From Methylobacterium sp. J-070 (GTDB lineage Bacteria > Pseudomonadota > Alphaproteobacteria > Rhizobiales > Beijerinckiaceae): a stretch of DNA of 40,769 bases. The position numbers were made by a program, and so were the translations under genes. Below the pieces are notes generated by a model, which made no database searches, was not told where the DNA came from, and saw only the letters and a list, made by a program, of their open reading frames with translations. Shown piece by piece: positions 24,727 through 36,113 of this stretch (positions are counted from its first letter, which is position 1; the number at the start of each line of letters is the position of its first letter). The stretch lies in assembly GCF_022829385.1 (NCBI RefSeq), contig NZ_JAKSXX010000307.1, forward strand, positions 1 through 40,769, given 5' to 3'.

Positions 24727-25299
24727 ATGCGCGAGGACGCCCCGGTCAGCCGCTTCCCGGTACCGAAGCTCTCCGAGATGCCGGAGGACCTGCGCGCCCG
24801 GATCGCGCTGGTGCAGGAGAAGGCCGGCTTCGTGCCCAACATCTTCCTGGCGCTGGCGCACCGGCCGGACGAGTTTCGCGCCTTCATGGCCTATCACGAC
24901 GCGCTGATGGACCGGGCCGGCGGCCTCACCAAGGCCGAGCGCGAGATGATCGTGGTGGCGACCAGCGCCGCCAACGACTGCCTCTACTGCGTCGTCGCCC
25001 ACGGGGCGATCCTCAGGGTCCGGGCCAGGGACCCGCTGATCGCCGATCAGGTCGCGATCAATTACGCCAAGGCCGACATCACCCCGCGCCAGCGCGCCAT
25101 GCTGGCCTTCGCGCTGAAGGTCGCGACAACCTCCCAGACCATCGACGCGGCGGACCACGCGGCCCTCGCCGGGCACGGGTTCAGCCCGGACGACATCTGG
25201 GATATCGCGGCGATCACCGCGCTCTTCGCCCTGTCGAACCGGCTCGCCAGCGTGGCGGATCTGCGGCCCAACGCCGAATTCTACGCCATGGGCCGCTAG
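24727..25299 (+). CDS. Peroxidase-related enzyme of the CMD/AhpD family
   Basis: A 190-residue protein of the carboxymuconolactone decarboxylase superfamily, in the branch usually annotated as peroxidase-related enzyme. The AhpD-type active site is present as Cys85-x-x-Cys88 with His92 in NDCLYCVVAHG. The N-terminal KAGFVPNIFLALAHRPD and LTKAEREMIVVATSAAN segments are typical. Such proteins use the thiol pair to reduce peroxides, often fed by lipoyl proteins. GGAGG lies 6 bases before ATG 24727, an excellent ribosome site. Transcription is away from ruvC, and a dyad operator lies in front. Confidence 0.9.
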   Translation: MREDAPVSRFPVPKLSEMPEDLRARIALVQEKAGFVPNIFLALAHRPDEFRAFMAYHDALMDRAGGLTKAEREMIVVATSAANDCLYCVVAHGAILRVRARDPLIADQVAINYAKADITPRQRAMLAFALKVATTSQTIDAADHAALAGHGFSPDDIWDIAAITALFALSNRLASVADLRPNAEFYAMGR

Positions 25300-25366
25300 G
25301 GCCGGCCCTGATCGCGTCGCGAGTGTGGCAGGCCCTCGGGCCCTCGCGACGCGCGCCGAACCCGCC

Positions 25367-25687
25367 TCATCCCCGGCGCCCGAGCAGGATAAGCGCCGTC
25401 CCGGCGAGGCAGACCACGCTGCCCGCGAGATCCCAGCGGTCGGGCCGCTGGCCCTCGGCGAGCCACAGCCACAGGACCGACGCGGCCACGTAGACGCCGC
25501 CATAGGCCGCGAAGGTGCGACCCGCCGCCGGGCTGTCCACCAGCGTCAGCAGGCCGGCGAAGGCCGCCAGCGAGGCCAGACCGGGCAGCGCCCACCAGAC
25601 GGAGCGGCCGAGCCGCAGCCAGGACCAGAACGCGAAGCAACCGGCGATCTCCGCGAGCGCGGCGCCGGCATAGGCGAGGAGGGTCAT
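25367..25687 (-). CDS. YnfA / UPF0060 family membrane protein
   Basis: A 106-residue protein with four hydrophobic segments and the family sequence LAYAGAALAEIAGCFAFWSWLR, then AAYGGVYVAASVLWLWLAEGQRPDRWDLAGS and ending LILLGRR. UPF0060 proteins are small multidrug-resistance-like membrane proteins; YnfA in some enteric bacteria acts as an SMR efflux pump. The conserved Glu13 in the first helix fits the SMR proton site. Length matches the family (about 108). It is divergent from xerC. Confidence 0.93.
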   Translation of the reverse strand: MTLLAYAGAALAEIAGCFAFWSWLRLGRSVWWALPGLASLAAFAGLLTLVDSPAAGRTFAAYGGVYVAASVLWLWLAEGQRPDRWDLAGSVVCLAGTALILLGRRG

Positions 25688-25794
25688 CGCGCCAGCTTGG
25701 CACGGGTCGCCGCCGCCGACGAGCCTCGCGCGATCGCGTCGAGGCCGCGATCCGCATTAAGGGCTCGGCAAGGTTCATCCGGTGGACTGAGACG

Positions 25795-26763
25795 ATGCGT
25801 GACCGTGCGGCGCCCGACGATTTGATCCTGATCCCGGGGGACGCGCGCCTCCGCGCCATCGTCCAGTCGTGGACGGACGGCCTCGCGCGCGAACGGCGGA
25901 TGGCGCCCAACACCGTCGAGGCCTACGCGCGGGACCTGCGCCAATTCCTTCTCCACCTCGCAGCGCGACAGGGCACCCCGACGATCCCGATGCTGGTCGC
26001 GCTGAAGGTGCGCGACATCCGAGCCTTCATGGCGGCGCGCCGGGCCGACGGGGTCTCCGGCCGCTCGCTGATGCGCATGCTCGCGGGGTTGCGCTCCTTC
26101 GCGCGCTACCTGGAGCGGGAGGGCTGCGGCACCGTCTCAGCCCTCGGCGGCGTGCGCTCGCCCAAGGTCCCGCGGCGGTTGCCGCGCCCCCTGCCCGTCT
26201 CCGCCGCGGTGGCGCTCACCGATACGGGGATCCGCGCGGGCGAAGAGCGCGCCCCCTGGGTGCTCGCCCGGGACGCGGCCGTGCTGGCACTGCTCTACGG
26301 CGCCGGCCTGCGCATCTCCGAGGCGCTGGGCCTCACCCGCCGCGACGCGCCGCTTCCGGGCATCGATCAGGTTACGGTGCTCGGCAAGGGCGGCAAGCAG
26401 CGCATGGTGCCGATCCTTCCGGTGGTGGCCCAGGCCGTGGCCGACTACGTCGCGGCCTGCCCGCTGCCCCTGCCGCCGGACGGGCCGCTGTTCGTCGGCG
26501 CGCGCGGCGGGGCGCTCTCGCCGCGGATCATCCAGTATACGGTCGCCCGGGCTCGGGGGGCGCTCGGCCTGCCGGACACCGCCACGCCCCACGCGCTCCG
26601 CCATTCCTTCGCCACGCACCTCCTCGCCCGCCAGGGGGAGTTGCGTGCCATCCAGGAACTCCTCGGCCACGCCTCCCTGTCGACCACGCAGCTCTACACG
26701 CAGGTCGATGCCGCCCGGCTGATGAGCGCCTACGCGGCCGCTCATCCGCGCGCTGGGTATTAA
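25795..26763 (+). CDS. xerC: Tyrosine recombinase XerC
   Basis: A 322-residue site-specific recombinase. The N-terminal SAM-like core-binding domain covers about 20-115 (RMAPNTVEAYARDLRQFLLHL). The catalytic domain holds Arg173 (GLRISEAL), Lys198 (GKGGKQR), His267 and Arg270 (HALRHSFATHLL), His292 (GHASLSTTQ) and the nucleophile Tyr301. These are the six residues expected for an active enzyme. With XerD it resolves chromosome dimers at dif. Length, slightly above the usual 300, fits Rhizobiales XerC. Start ATG 25795 is preceded by GGTGG. No dif site was recognised here. Confidence 0.93.
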   Translation: MRDRAAPDDLILIPGDARLRAIVQSWTDGLARERRMAPNTVEAYARDLRQFLLHLAARQGTPTIPMLVALKVRDIRAFMAARRADGVSGRSLMRMLAGLRSFARYLEREGCGTVSALGGVRSPKVPRRLPRPLPVSAAVALTDTGIRAGEERAPWVLARDAAVLALLYGAGLRISEALGLTRRDAPLPGIDQVTVLGKGGKQRMVPILPVVAQAVADYVAACPLPLPPDGPLFVGARGGALSPRIIQYTVARARGALGLPDTATPHALRHSFATHLLARQGELRAIQELLGHASLSTTQLYTQVDAARLMSAYAAAHPRAGY

Positions 26764-26916
26764 TCTAGGTTTGACAGCAAGCGGTCCTCGGCGCTGCTCT
26801 TGCCTGGAATAGGCAGATCATCCGCGAGATCGAGTGCACAATCGATTTTTTAAGACCTTCGTCACGATCTACGTCCAATCTGCTCGTTAGCGAACGGATC
26901 GGCTTGGGCGGGCGTC

Positions 26917-27774
26917 ATGGGGCTTGAAGACGGGAGAACGTCGGCACGTGTCGTGATCGCCGATTGCGATGCGGGCCGCCGCGAATCCCTCAGGGCGATC
27001 GTCGAGCGATTCGATCCCAAGGCCGTGGTCGACGAGGCGACATCCGGACAGGCACTCTGCGACATCCTGCTGCGCCAACGCCCCACCCTCGCCTTCGTGG
27101 GTCTCCAGCTGGAGGATCTGAGCGGTCCCGAGGCCGTCGCGGTGGCGCGTCGGGCGGGGGCCGAGCCGCCCTGCCTCGTGCTGGTCGCCACCCGCGTGCT
27201 GCCGCATTGGCAGGAGATCGCCCAGAGCCTCGGCGCCTACGAAGTGCTCAAGACGCCGCTGGATCCGGCGCATATCGAGCAGCTCCTGCATGCCGATGTC
27301 CGCCGCCGCGCACCGACCCGGGCGCTGCTCGCCTGCTCGTCCCCCGCCGGCCGCACGGCGATCAGCCGGGTGGTGGCGCGCAGCGGTTTCGCCATCGAGC
27401 TCGAGGAGACCGACGACGGCCGTCACGCGCTCAAGCAGCTCAAGCTCGGCGCCTACGACTTCGCGTTCATCGACGTGAAGCTCGGCGGCATCGACGGGAT
27501 GGAACTCGCCTGCCAGATCCAGCCGCTGGGCCTGCCGACCCGGATCACCCTGCTGACCACCTCCGAACTCGAGCCGGTCGCCCAGGCGGGTCGCTATTTC
27601 GGGGTCGACGCGGTCCTGCGGATGCCGTTCTACGCCCGCGACATCGACCTGGCGCTGCACAACGCGCTGGGCCTGCGCCGGCCCTATCTGCTGAACGCCC
27701 TGACCGCCGCCCCGGCGCCCAGCGCGCTCCTGCGCATCGCTGACCTGCCGAACGCCCGGCGCAAGATCGCCTGA
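26917..27774 (+). CDS. Tandem receiver-domain protein with degenerate phosphorylation sites
   Basis: A 285-residue protein made of two CheY-like receivers and no output domain. Receiver 1 (about 10-130) keeps the acidic pair in VVIADCD (Asp16, Asp18) and Lys112 (VLKTPL) but has Gly62 where the phospho-acceptor Asp should be (FVGLQL). Receiver 2 (about 135-255) keeps the acceptor Asp186 (FIDVKL) and Thr/Ser (LTTS) but has lost the acidic pair (ACSSP) and has Arg235 in place of the conserved Lys. No histidine kinase is nearby. It probably acts through protein contact, with little or no normal phosphorylation. Start ATG 26917; 153 bases separate it from xerC. Confidence 0.8.
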   Translation: MGLEDGRTSARVVIADCDAGRRESLRAIVERFDPKAVVDEATSGQALCDILLRQRPTLAFVGLQLEDLSGPEAVAVARRAGAEPPCLVLVATRVLPHWQEIAQSLGAYEVLKTPLDPAHIEQLLHADVRRRAPTRALLACSSPAGRTAISRVVARSGFAIELEETDDGRHALKQLKLGAYDFAFIDVKLGGIDGMELACQIQPLGLPTRITLLTTSELEPVAQAGRYFGVDAVLRMPFYARDIDLALHNALGLRRPYLLNALTAAPAPSALLRIADLPNARRKIA

Positions 27775-27804
27775 TCCCGCGCGGGGCGTCCCCGGTCCCG
27801 CGCG

Positions 27805-29208
27805 TTAGACGTGGATCGCGCGCTTGGACACCGCCAGGGCGGCCTCCTTGACCGCCTCGGTCAGCGTCGGATGCGCGTGGCAGGTCCGGGCGATGTCCTC
27901 CGAGGACGCGCCGAACTCCATCGCCACCGCGACCTCGGCGATCAGGTTGCCGGCATCCGCCCCGACGATGTGCACGCCGAGCACCCGGTCGGTCTGCGCG
28001 TCCGCCAGCACCTTCACGAACCCGTCGGTCGTGCCGTTGGCCTTGGCCCGGCCGTTGGCGGTGAACGGGAACTTGCCGGCGTTGTAGGCGATGCCGTCCT
28101 TGGTCAGCTCCTCCTCGGTCTTGCCCACCGAGGCCACTTCCGGGAACGTGTAGACCACGTTGGGGATCACGCCGTAATTGACGTGGCCGGACTGGCCGGC
28201 CAGCATCTCGGCGATCGCGACGCCCTCGTCCTCGGCCTTGTGGGCGAGCATCGGCCCGGCGATCACGTCGCCGATCGCGTAGATGCCGGTGACGTTGGTG
28301 GCGTAGTGGGCATCCGTGAGGATCCGGCCCTTGTCGTCCCGCTGCACGCCCACGGTGTCGAGGCCGAGACCCTCGGTGTAGGGCACCCGGCCGATCGCCA
28401 CGAGGACCACGTCCGCCTGCAGGGCCTCGGCAGCGCCGCCCGCGGCCGGCTCCACGGTGACGGTCGCGCCACCCTTCTTGCCGACCTCGACGCCGGTTAC
28501 CTTGGTGGACAGCTTGAAGACGATGCCCTGCTTGGTCATGATCCGCTGGAACTGCTTGCCGACCTCGCCGTCCATACCCGGCAGCACCCGGTCGAGATAT
28601 TCCACCACGGTGACCTCGGAGCCGAGCCGGCGCCAAACCGAGCCGAGCTCCAGCCCGATCACCCCGGCGCCGATCACCAGGAGCTTCTTCGGCACCCGGT
28701 CGAGCTCGAGGGCGCCCGTGGAGGAGACCACCACCTTCTCGTCGATGGTCACGCCCGGCAGGCGCGTCACGTCCGACCCGGTGGCGATGACGATGCTCTT
28801 GGTCTCGAGCATCTGGTTGCCGCCATCCTCCGACACGACCTCGACCCGGCCGGCCCCGGCGATCTTGCCGGTACCGTGGAAGGTGTCGACCTTGTTCTTC
28901 TTCAGCAGGAACTCGACGCCCTTGGTATTCCCGGCCACGCCCTCGGCCTTGAAGCTCATCATCTTCTTGAGATCGAGCTTCACGCCGCTCACCTCGATGC
29001 CCAGATCGGCGAAATGCTTGTTCGCCTCCTCGAAGGCCTCCGAGGCGTGGAGCAGCGCCTTCGACGGGATGCAGCCGACGTTGAGGCAGGTGCCGCCGTG
29101 GGTCGCGCGCTTCTCGACCACCGCGGTCCGCAGGCCGAGCTGGGCCGCGCGGATCGCGCAGACGTAGCCGCCTGGGCCGGTGCCGATGACGACGAGATCG
29201 TAGGACAT
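27805..29208 (-). CDS. lpdA: Dihydrolipoyl dehydrogenase (E3)
   Basis: A 467-residue flavoprotein that reoxidises the lipoyl group of the 2-oxo-acid dehydrogenase complexes using NAD. It shows the FAD motif VVIGTGPGGYVCAIRAAQLG, the redox-active Cys41 and Cys46 in GGTCLNVGCIPSK, the NAD-binding VIGAGVIGLELGSVW, and the catalytic His446-Glu451 in HAHPTLTEAV. Length is typical. It is the last gene of the minus-strand TCA cluster, 70 bases after the SDR gene, so it serves the adjacent SucA-SucB complex. Confidence 0.97.
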   Translation of the reverse strand: MSYDLVVIGTGPGGYVCAIRAAQLGLRTAVVEKRATHGGTCLNVGCIPSKALLHASEAFEEANKHFADLGIEVSGVKLDLKKMMSFKAEGVAGNTKGVEFLLKKNKVDTFHGTGKIAGAGRVEVVSEDGGNQMLETKSIVIATGSDVTRLPGVTIDEKVVVSSTGALELDRVPKKLLVIGAGVIGLELGSVWRRLGSEVTVVEYLDRVLPGMDGEVGKQFQRIMTKQGIVFKLSTKVTGVEVGKKGGATVTVEPAAGGAAEALQADVVLVAIGRVPYTEGLGLDTVGVQRDDKGRILTDAHYATNVTGIYAIGDVIAGPMLAHKAEDEGVAIAEMLAGQSGHVNYGVIPNVVYTFPEVASVGKTEEELTKDGIAYNAGKFPFTANGRAKANGTTDGFVKVLADAQTDRVLGVHIVGADAGNLIAEVAVAMEFGASSEDIARTCHAHPTLTEAVKEAALAVSKRAIHV

Positions 29209-29278
29209 GAAGGTTCGCTTCCGCTCGGTCGTGCCGCCCTGAGGCAGCCGAAGAAAGAATGGATGGGCGCGGGTCGGC

Positions 29279-30034
29279 TCAGCGGCCGCCGCCGACGTCG
29301 AGGATGGCGCCCGTGGTGTAGGCGGCCTCCTCCGAGAGCAGCCACGCGACCGGCGCGGCCACCTCCTCGGCGGTGCCGGCCCGTCCCATCGGGACGCCCG
29401 GGCCGAGGCGCTCGACCCGGTCGGGCTCGCCGCCGCTGGCGTGGATCTCGGTGGCGATGATCCCGGGGGCGACCGCGTTGACCCGGATCCCCTCCCCGGC
29501 GACCTCGCGGGCGAGGCCGACGGTCAGGCTGTCGATCGCGCCCTTCGAGGCCGCGTAGTCGACGAACTGGCCCGGGCCGCCGAGTCGCGCCGCCACCGAG
29601 GACAGGTTGACGATCGCGCCCCCGGCCCCGCCGCGCTTGGTCGACATCCGCCGCACGGCCTCGCGGGCGCACAGGAAGCTGCCGACCACATTGGTGTTCA
29701 TCATCCGCCGGAGCCGGGCCACGCTCATGTCGGCGACGTCGGACTTCAGGTCGACCACGCCCGCGTTGTTGACCAGAGCCGTCAGGCGGCCGAGCCCGTC
29801 GGCGGCCTGGAACAGCGCGATCACGTCGGCCTCTTCGCCAACGTCGCCGCGCACCGCACGCGCGGTGCCGCCCTGGGCGGTGATGGCATCGACTACCGCC
29901 TGGGCCGCGGCCGCATCCGACACGTAGCTCAGGCAGACCGCGTAGCCGCGCTCGGCGAGGAGCAGCGCCACGGCCCGCCCGATGCCGCGGCTGCCGCCGG
30001 TGACGATGGCGACGGGATTGGAGTTTCCGCTCAC
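29279..30034 (-). CDS. SDR family oxidoreductase (YgfF-like)
   Basis: A 251-residue classical SDR: TGGSRGIG at 12-19, NNAG at 89-92, Ser145/146, Tyr160 and Lys164 in YAASK, and a typical C-terminal AYTTGAILDVGGGR. It resembles glucose-dehydrogenase/3-oxoacyl reductase type enzymes; the substrate is unknown. The start is GTG 30034, with GGGAG about 8 bases upstream. It sits between the DUF2442 gene and lpd, inside the TCA cluster, and is therefore probably co-transcribed with it. Confidence 0.92.
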   Translation of the reverse strand: MSGNSNPVAIVTGGSRGIGRAVALLLAERGYAVCLSYVSDAAAAQAVVDAITAQGGTARAVRGDVGEEADVIALFQAADGLGRLTALVNNAGVVDLKSDVADMSVARLRRMMNTNVVGSFLCAREAVRRMSTKRGGAGGAIVNLSSVAARLGGPGQFVDYAASKGAIDSLTVGLAREVAGEGIRVNAVAPGIIATEIHASGGEPDRVERLGPGVPMGRAGTAEEVAAPVAWLLSEEAAYTTGAILDVGGGR

Positions 30035-30056
30035 GTTCTCGCTCCCCCGGTATCCA

Positions 30057-30347
30057 TCAACCGACCATCAACTTGTGGATCTCTGCTTGCCGCTCGCAGT
30101 CACGCCGCAAGGAATCTGCCCCGAGATCGATCACGTAACCGGTTTCGTCCGTCCACGAGATCGCGTGGCCGTATTCCTCGACCTGAACTGCCTTGAAGTT
30201 CTCGCTGTTCTGAAGCCACGCGAAAACCTTGCCTTTCGCCAACAGCGGCCTCAGGTCGATCACGCCTTCGTAGCCGTCAACGAAGACAAGCTTGAGAACC
30301 CCGTGAATGACCGGATCCGCTGAGGCGATGCGTGGCAGCCGCTTCAT
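30057..30347 (-). CDS. DUF2442 domain-containing protein
   Basis: A 96-residue protein with the DUF2442 pattern: LKLVFVDGYEGVIDLRPLL, a KVFAWLQNSENFKAVQVEEY segment and the WTDETGYVIDLGADSL end. Genes for DUF2442 proteins very often follow DUF4160 genes and the pair is treated as a putative type II toxin-antitoxin-like unit; no activity is firmly established. Its ATG overlaps the last bases of the DUF4160 frame by 4 (ATGA), the expected coupling. It lies between sucB and an SDR gene on the same strand, so it is read with the TCA operon. Confidence 0.85.
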   Translation of the reverse strand: MKRLPRIASADPVIHGVLKLVFVDGYEGVIDLRPLLAKGKVFAWLQNSENFKAVQVEEYGHAISWTDETGYVIDLGADSLRRDCERQAEIHKLMVG

Positions 30348-30594
30348 GCGATCGGCTCCACCTTCTCATGGGACGTCGCTCGTATGAAGGCGTCGTGCAA
30401 AGCATCCTTCCGCGTCGCCGCCCAGGCCAGGACGATCCGACGTTTCGCGATCGGGAGAAAGCCTTCGGTCACGCTCAAGGTCTCGATATCGATGACTGCC
30501 CGGTGCTCGGCGATACTGCATGGAAATGTGGGGGTGGGTGCTCATTGGCGTAGGAGAGGATCTGAACGCCGTCCACCCTGGCGACGACCGGCAT
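30344..30594 (-). pseudogene. DUF4160 gene broken by a one-base frameshift
   Basis: From ATG 30592-30594 the frame reads MPVVARVDGVQILSYANEHP and then PPHFHA, the conserved DUF4160 start. It then goes out of frame and stops early. In the next frame, from about 30514, the family sequence resumes as IAEHRAVIDIETLSVTEGFL, followed by an AKRRIVLAWAATRKDAL segment, and ends HEKVEPIA at TGA 30344-30346. One missing base near 30514-30517 explains the break; an extra base there gives an uninterrupted 84-residue protein. There is no homopolymer at the break. It is the normal partner of the DUF2442 gene. A sequencing error cannot be excluded. Confidence 0.85.
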
Positions 30595-30639
30595 GGGTCT
30601 ACCTCGCCGGCCGCCCCACTCTCGATCCGCGGCTCCGTC

Positions 30640-31971
30640 TCACAGGTCCAGCACGAGCCGGGCCGGATCCTCCAGAGCCTCCTTCACCCGCACCAGGAAG
30701 GTCACCGCCTCCTTACCGTCGACGATGCGGTGATCGTATGACAGGGCGAGGTACATCATCGGCCGCGCCTCGATCTTGCCGGCGCGGACCACCGGGCGCT
30801 CCTCGATGCGGTGCATGCCGAGGATGCCCGATTGCGGGGCGTTGAGGATCGGCGTCGACATCAGCGAGCCGTAGATGCCGCCGTTGGTGATCGTGAAGGT
30901 GCCGCCCTGCATCTCCTCGATGGAGAGCTTGCCGTCGCGGGCCTTCTTGCCGAAATTCGCGATCGTCTTCTCGATGCCCGCGATGGACAGGTCGTCGGCG
31001 TTGCGCACCACCGGGACGACCAGGCCCTTATCGGTGCCGACCGCGATGCCGATGTGGTAGTAGTTCTTGTAGACGAGGTCCTGCCCGTCGATCTCGGCGT
31101 TGACCGCCGGCACGTCCTTGAGGGCGCCGATCACCGCCTTGGTGAAGAAGCCCATGAAGCCGAGCTTGGTGCCGTGCTTCTTCTCGAAGATGTCCTTGTA
31201 CTGGCTGCGCATCGCCATCACGGCCGACATGTCGACGTCGTTGAACGTCGTCAGCATCGCGGCGGTGTCCTGCGCGTCCTTCAGGCGGCGCGCGATGGTC
31301 TGGCGCAGCTTCGTCATGCGCACGCGCTCCTCGCGCGCGGCATCGTCCGGGACCGAGGGCGCCCGCGGCAGGGTCGGGCGGGCCTCCCGGGCGGGGGCGG
31401 CGGCCGGGGCCGGGCCCTTGGAGATCGCGCCCAGCATGTCGCCCTTGGTGACGCGGCCGTCCTTGCCGGAGCCGTTGATCCCCGAGGGATCGACGCCCGA
31501 TTCCCGGGCGAGCTTGGCGACCGCCGGGCCGTTGTCGCCGGTCGGGCGCTGGGACGCCGGAGCCCCGGCGTCGCCGTGGTTGCCGTAGCCCGCCGAGGAT
31601 TCCTGCGCCGGCGCCTCGGCCTTCTGGGCGGCGGCGGGCTTCGGCGCCTCGCTGCGGCTCTCGGCCTTGGTCTCGGCGACCTCCTTGGGGGCCGGCTTCT
31701 TGCCGCTGTTCGCACCGGCGCCGCCGCCCGCGCCCGCCTCGACGATCGAGCCGAGAAGAGCGCCGGGCTCCACGGTCTCGCCGTCCTTGACCAGGATCTC
31801 GCCGAGCTCGCCGGCCGCCGGGGCGTTGACCTCCAGGGTCACCTTGTCGGTCTCGAGCTCGACGATCGGCTCGTCGGCCGCGACCGTGTCGCCGGGCTTC
31901 TTGAACCAGCGGCCGATCGTGGCCTCGCTCACGGATTCGCCGAGCGTCGGGACGAGGATGTCGGTAGCCAT
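30640..31971 (-). CDS. sucB: Dihydrolipoyllysine succinyltransferase (2-oxoglutarate dehydrogenase E2)
   Basis: A 443-residue core enzyme. It has an N-terminal lipoyl domain with the lipoylated Lys43 in ETDKVTLEV, an Ala/Pro/Glu-rich linker, a small E1/E3-binding domain (about 147-182, GPAVAKLARESGVDPSGING) and the catalytic acyltransferase domain ending in SYDHRIVDG with His414 and Asp418. It transfers the succinyl group from the E1 product to CoA. I place the start at ATG 31971; the frame stays open upstream but runs antisense-like through the sucA region. It follows sucA by 95 bases and is followed by the small DUF4160/DUF2442 unit. Confidence 0.97.
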   Translation of the reverse strand: MATDILVPTLGESVSEATIGRWFKKPGDTVAADEPIVELETDKVTLEVNAPAAGELGEILVKDGETVEPGALLGSIVEAGAGGGAGANSGKKPAPKEVAETKAESRSEAPKPAAAQKAEAPAQESSAGYGNHGDAGAPASQRPTGDNGPAVAKLARESGVDPSGINGSGKDGRVTKGDMLGAISKGPAPAAAPAREARPTLPRAPSVPDDAAREERVRMTKLRQTIARRLKDAQDTAAMLTTFNDVDMSAVMAMRSQYKDIFEKKHGTKLGFMGFFTKAVIGALKDVPAVNAEIDGQDLVYKNYYHIGIAVGTDKGLVVPVVRNADDLSIAGIEKTIANFGKKARDGKLSIEEMQGGTFTITNGGIYGSLMSTPILNAPQSGILGMHRIEERPVVRAGKIEARPMMYLALSYDHRIVDGKEAVTFLVRVKEALEDPARLVLDL

Positions 31972-32066
31972 GTCGTTTCGCACTTCCGGATCGGTTGGGC
32001 CGTGCCGGACGGCCTGGAGTTCGAAGGCGGCGGCTCGAGCGGGCCGCCGCCGGGTCCCAAGAAAGA

Positions 32067-35057
<2,991 letters not shown>

Positions 35058-35174
35058 GGTCCGTCCATCCTGTCGCGCGGGCCGGTCGCCCGGCTCATCC
35101 GGCTCTCCGTCCGCGGGACGGGGCCCCAAAACCGGAACGGGGCGCGAGACCGCCCCGCTGATACGTCTCGGCAC

Positions 35175-35186
35175 GCCCATATGGGC
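35175..35186. promoter_or_regulatory. 12-base perfect palindrome between sucD and sucA
   Basis: GCCCATATGGGC is a perfect palindrome in the 169-base spacer in front of sucA. It could be an operator or a short hairpin in the operon mRNA. No regulator can be named. Confidence 0.3.
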
Positions 35187-35226
35187 ATCGCGGCCCTGCG
35201 ATGGCCGCAACGCAGGCGCGCGGATC

Positions 35227-36111
35227 TCAGCCCTTCAGGACCTCGACGAGCGTCGAGCCCAGCCGGGCCGGCGACGGCGACACGCGGATGCCCGCGGCCT
35301 CCATGGCGGCGATCTTGTCCTCGGCGCCGCCCTTGCCGCCGGAGATGATCGCGCCCGCATGGCCCATGCGGCGGCCCGGAGGCGCCGTGCGGCCGGCGAT
35401 GAAGCCGACCATCGGCTTCCTGCGCCCGCGCTTGGCCTCGTCCTGCAGGAACTGCGCGGCCTCCTCCTCGGCCGAGCCGCCGATCTCGCCGATCATCACG
35501 ATCGACTCGGTCTTCGGATCGGCGAGGAACAGCTCCAGCACGTCGATGAACTCGGTACCCTTCACCGGGTCGCCGCCGATGCCCACCGCGGTGGTCTGGC
35601 CGAGGCCGGCATTGGAGGTCTGGAACACCGCCTCGTAGGTCAGCGTGCCCGACCGCGAGACGATACCCACCGAGCCTTGCCGGAAGATGTTGGCCGGCAT
35701 GATGCCGATCTTCGACTGGCCCGCCGTGACGATGCCGGGGCAGTTCGGCCCGACGAGGCGGGACTTCGAACCGGTGAGCGCCCGCTTGACCCGGACCATG
35801 TCGAGCACCGGGATGCCCTCCGTGATGCAGACGATCAGCGGCACCTCGGCGGCGATCGCCTCGCAGATCGCGTCGGCGGCGCCGGGCGGCGGCACGTAGA
35901 CCACCGAGGCGTCGGCGCCGGTGGCCTCGCGGGCCTCCGCCACCGTGTCGAACACCGGAAGGCCGAGATGGGTCGCGCCGCCTTTGCCGGGGCTGGTGCC
36001 GCCGACCATCTTGGTGCCGTAGGCGATCGCCTGCTCGGAGTGGAAGGTCCCGTTCTTGCCGGTGAAGCCCTGGCAGATGACCTTGGTGTTGGCGTCGATC
36101 ATCACCGACAT
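35227..36111 (-). CDS. sucD: Succinyl-CoA synthetase, alpha subunit
   Basis: A 294-residue subunit with the N-terminal CoA-binding Rossmann fold (VICQGFTGKNGTFHSEQAI), a VGPNCPGIV motif, and the active-site phosphohistidine His251 in RRMGHAGAIISGG. With SucC it couples succinyl-CoA hydrolysis to nucleoside triphosphate formation. The start is ATG 36109-36111, only two bases after the sucC stop, so the two subunits are translationally linked. The family usually reads RMGHAGAI as here; nothing is unusual. Confidence 0.97.
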   Translation of the reverse strand: MSVMIDANTKVICQGFTGKNGTFHSEQAIAYGTKMVGGTSPGKGGATHLGLPVFDTVAEAREATGADASVVYVPPPGAADAICEAIAAEVPLIVCITEGIPVLDMVRVKRALTGSKSRLVGPNCPGIVTAGQSKIGIMPANIFRQGSVGIVSRSGTLTYEAVFQTSNAGLGQTTAVGIGGDPVKGTEFIDVLELFLADPKTESIVMIGEIGGSAEEEAAQFLQDEAKRGRRKPMVGFIAGRTAPPGRRMGHAGAIISGGKGGAEDKIAAMEAAGIRVSPSPARLGSTLVEVLKG

Positions 36112-36113
36112 GA

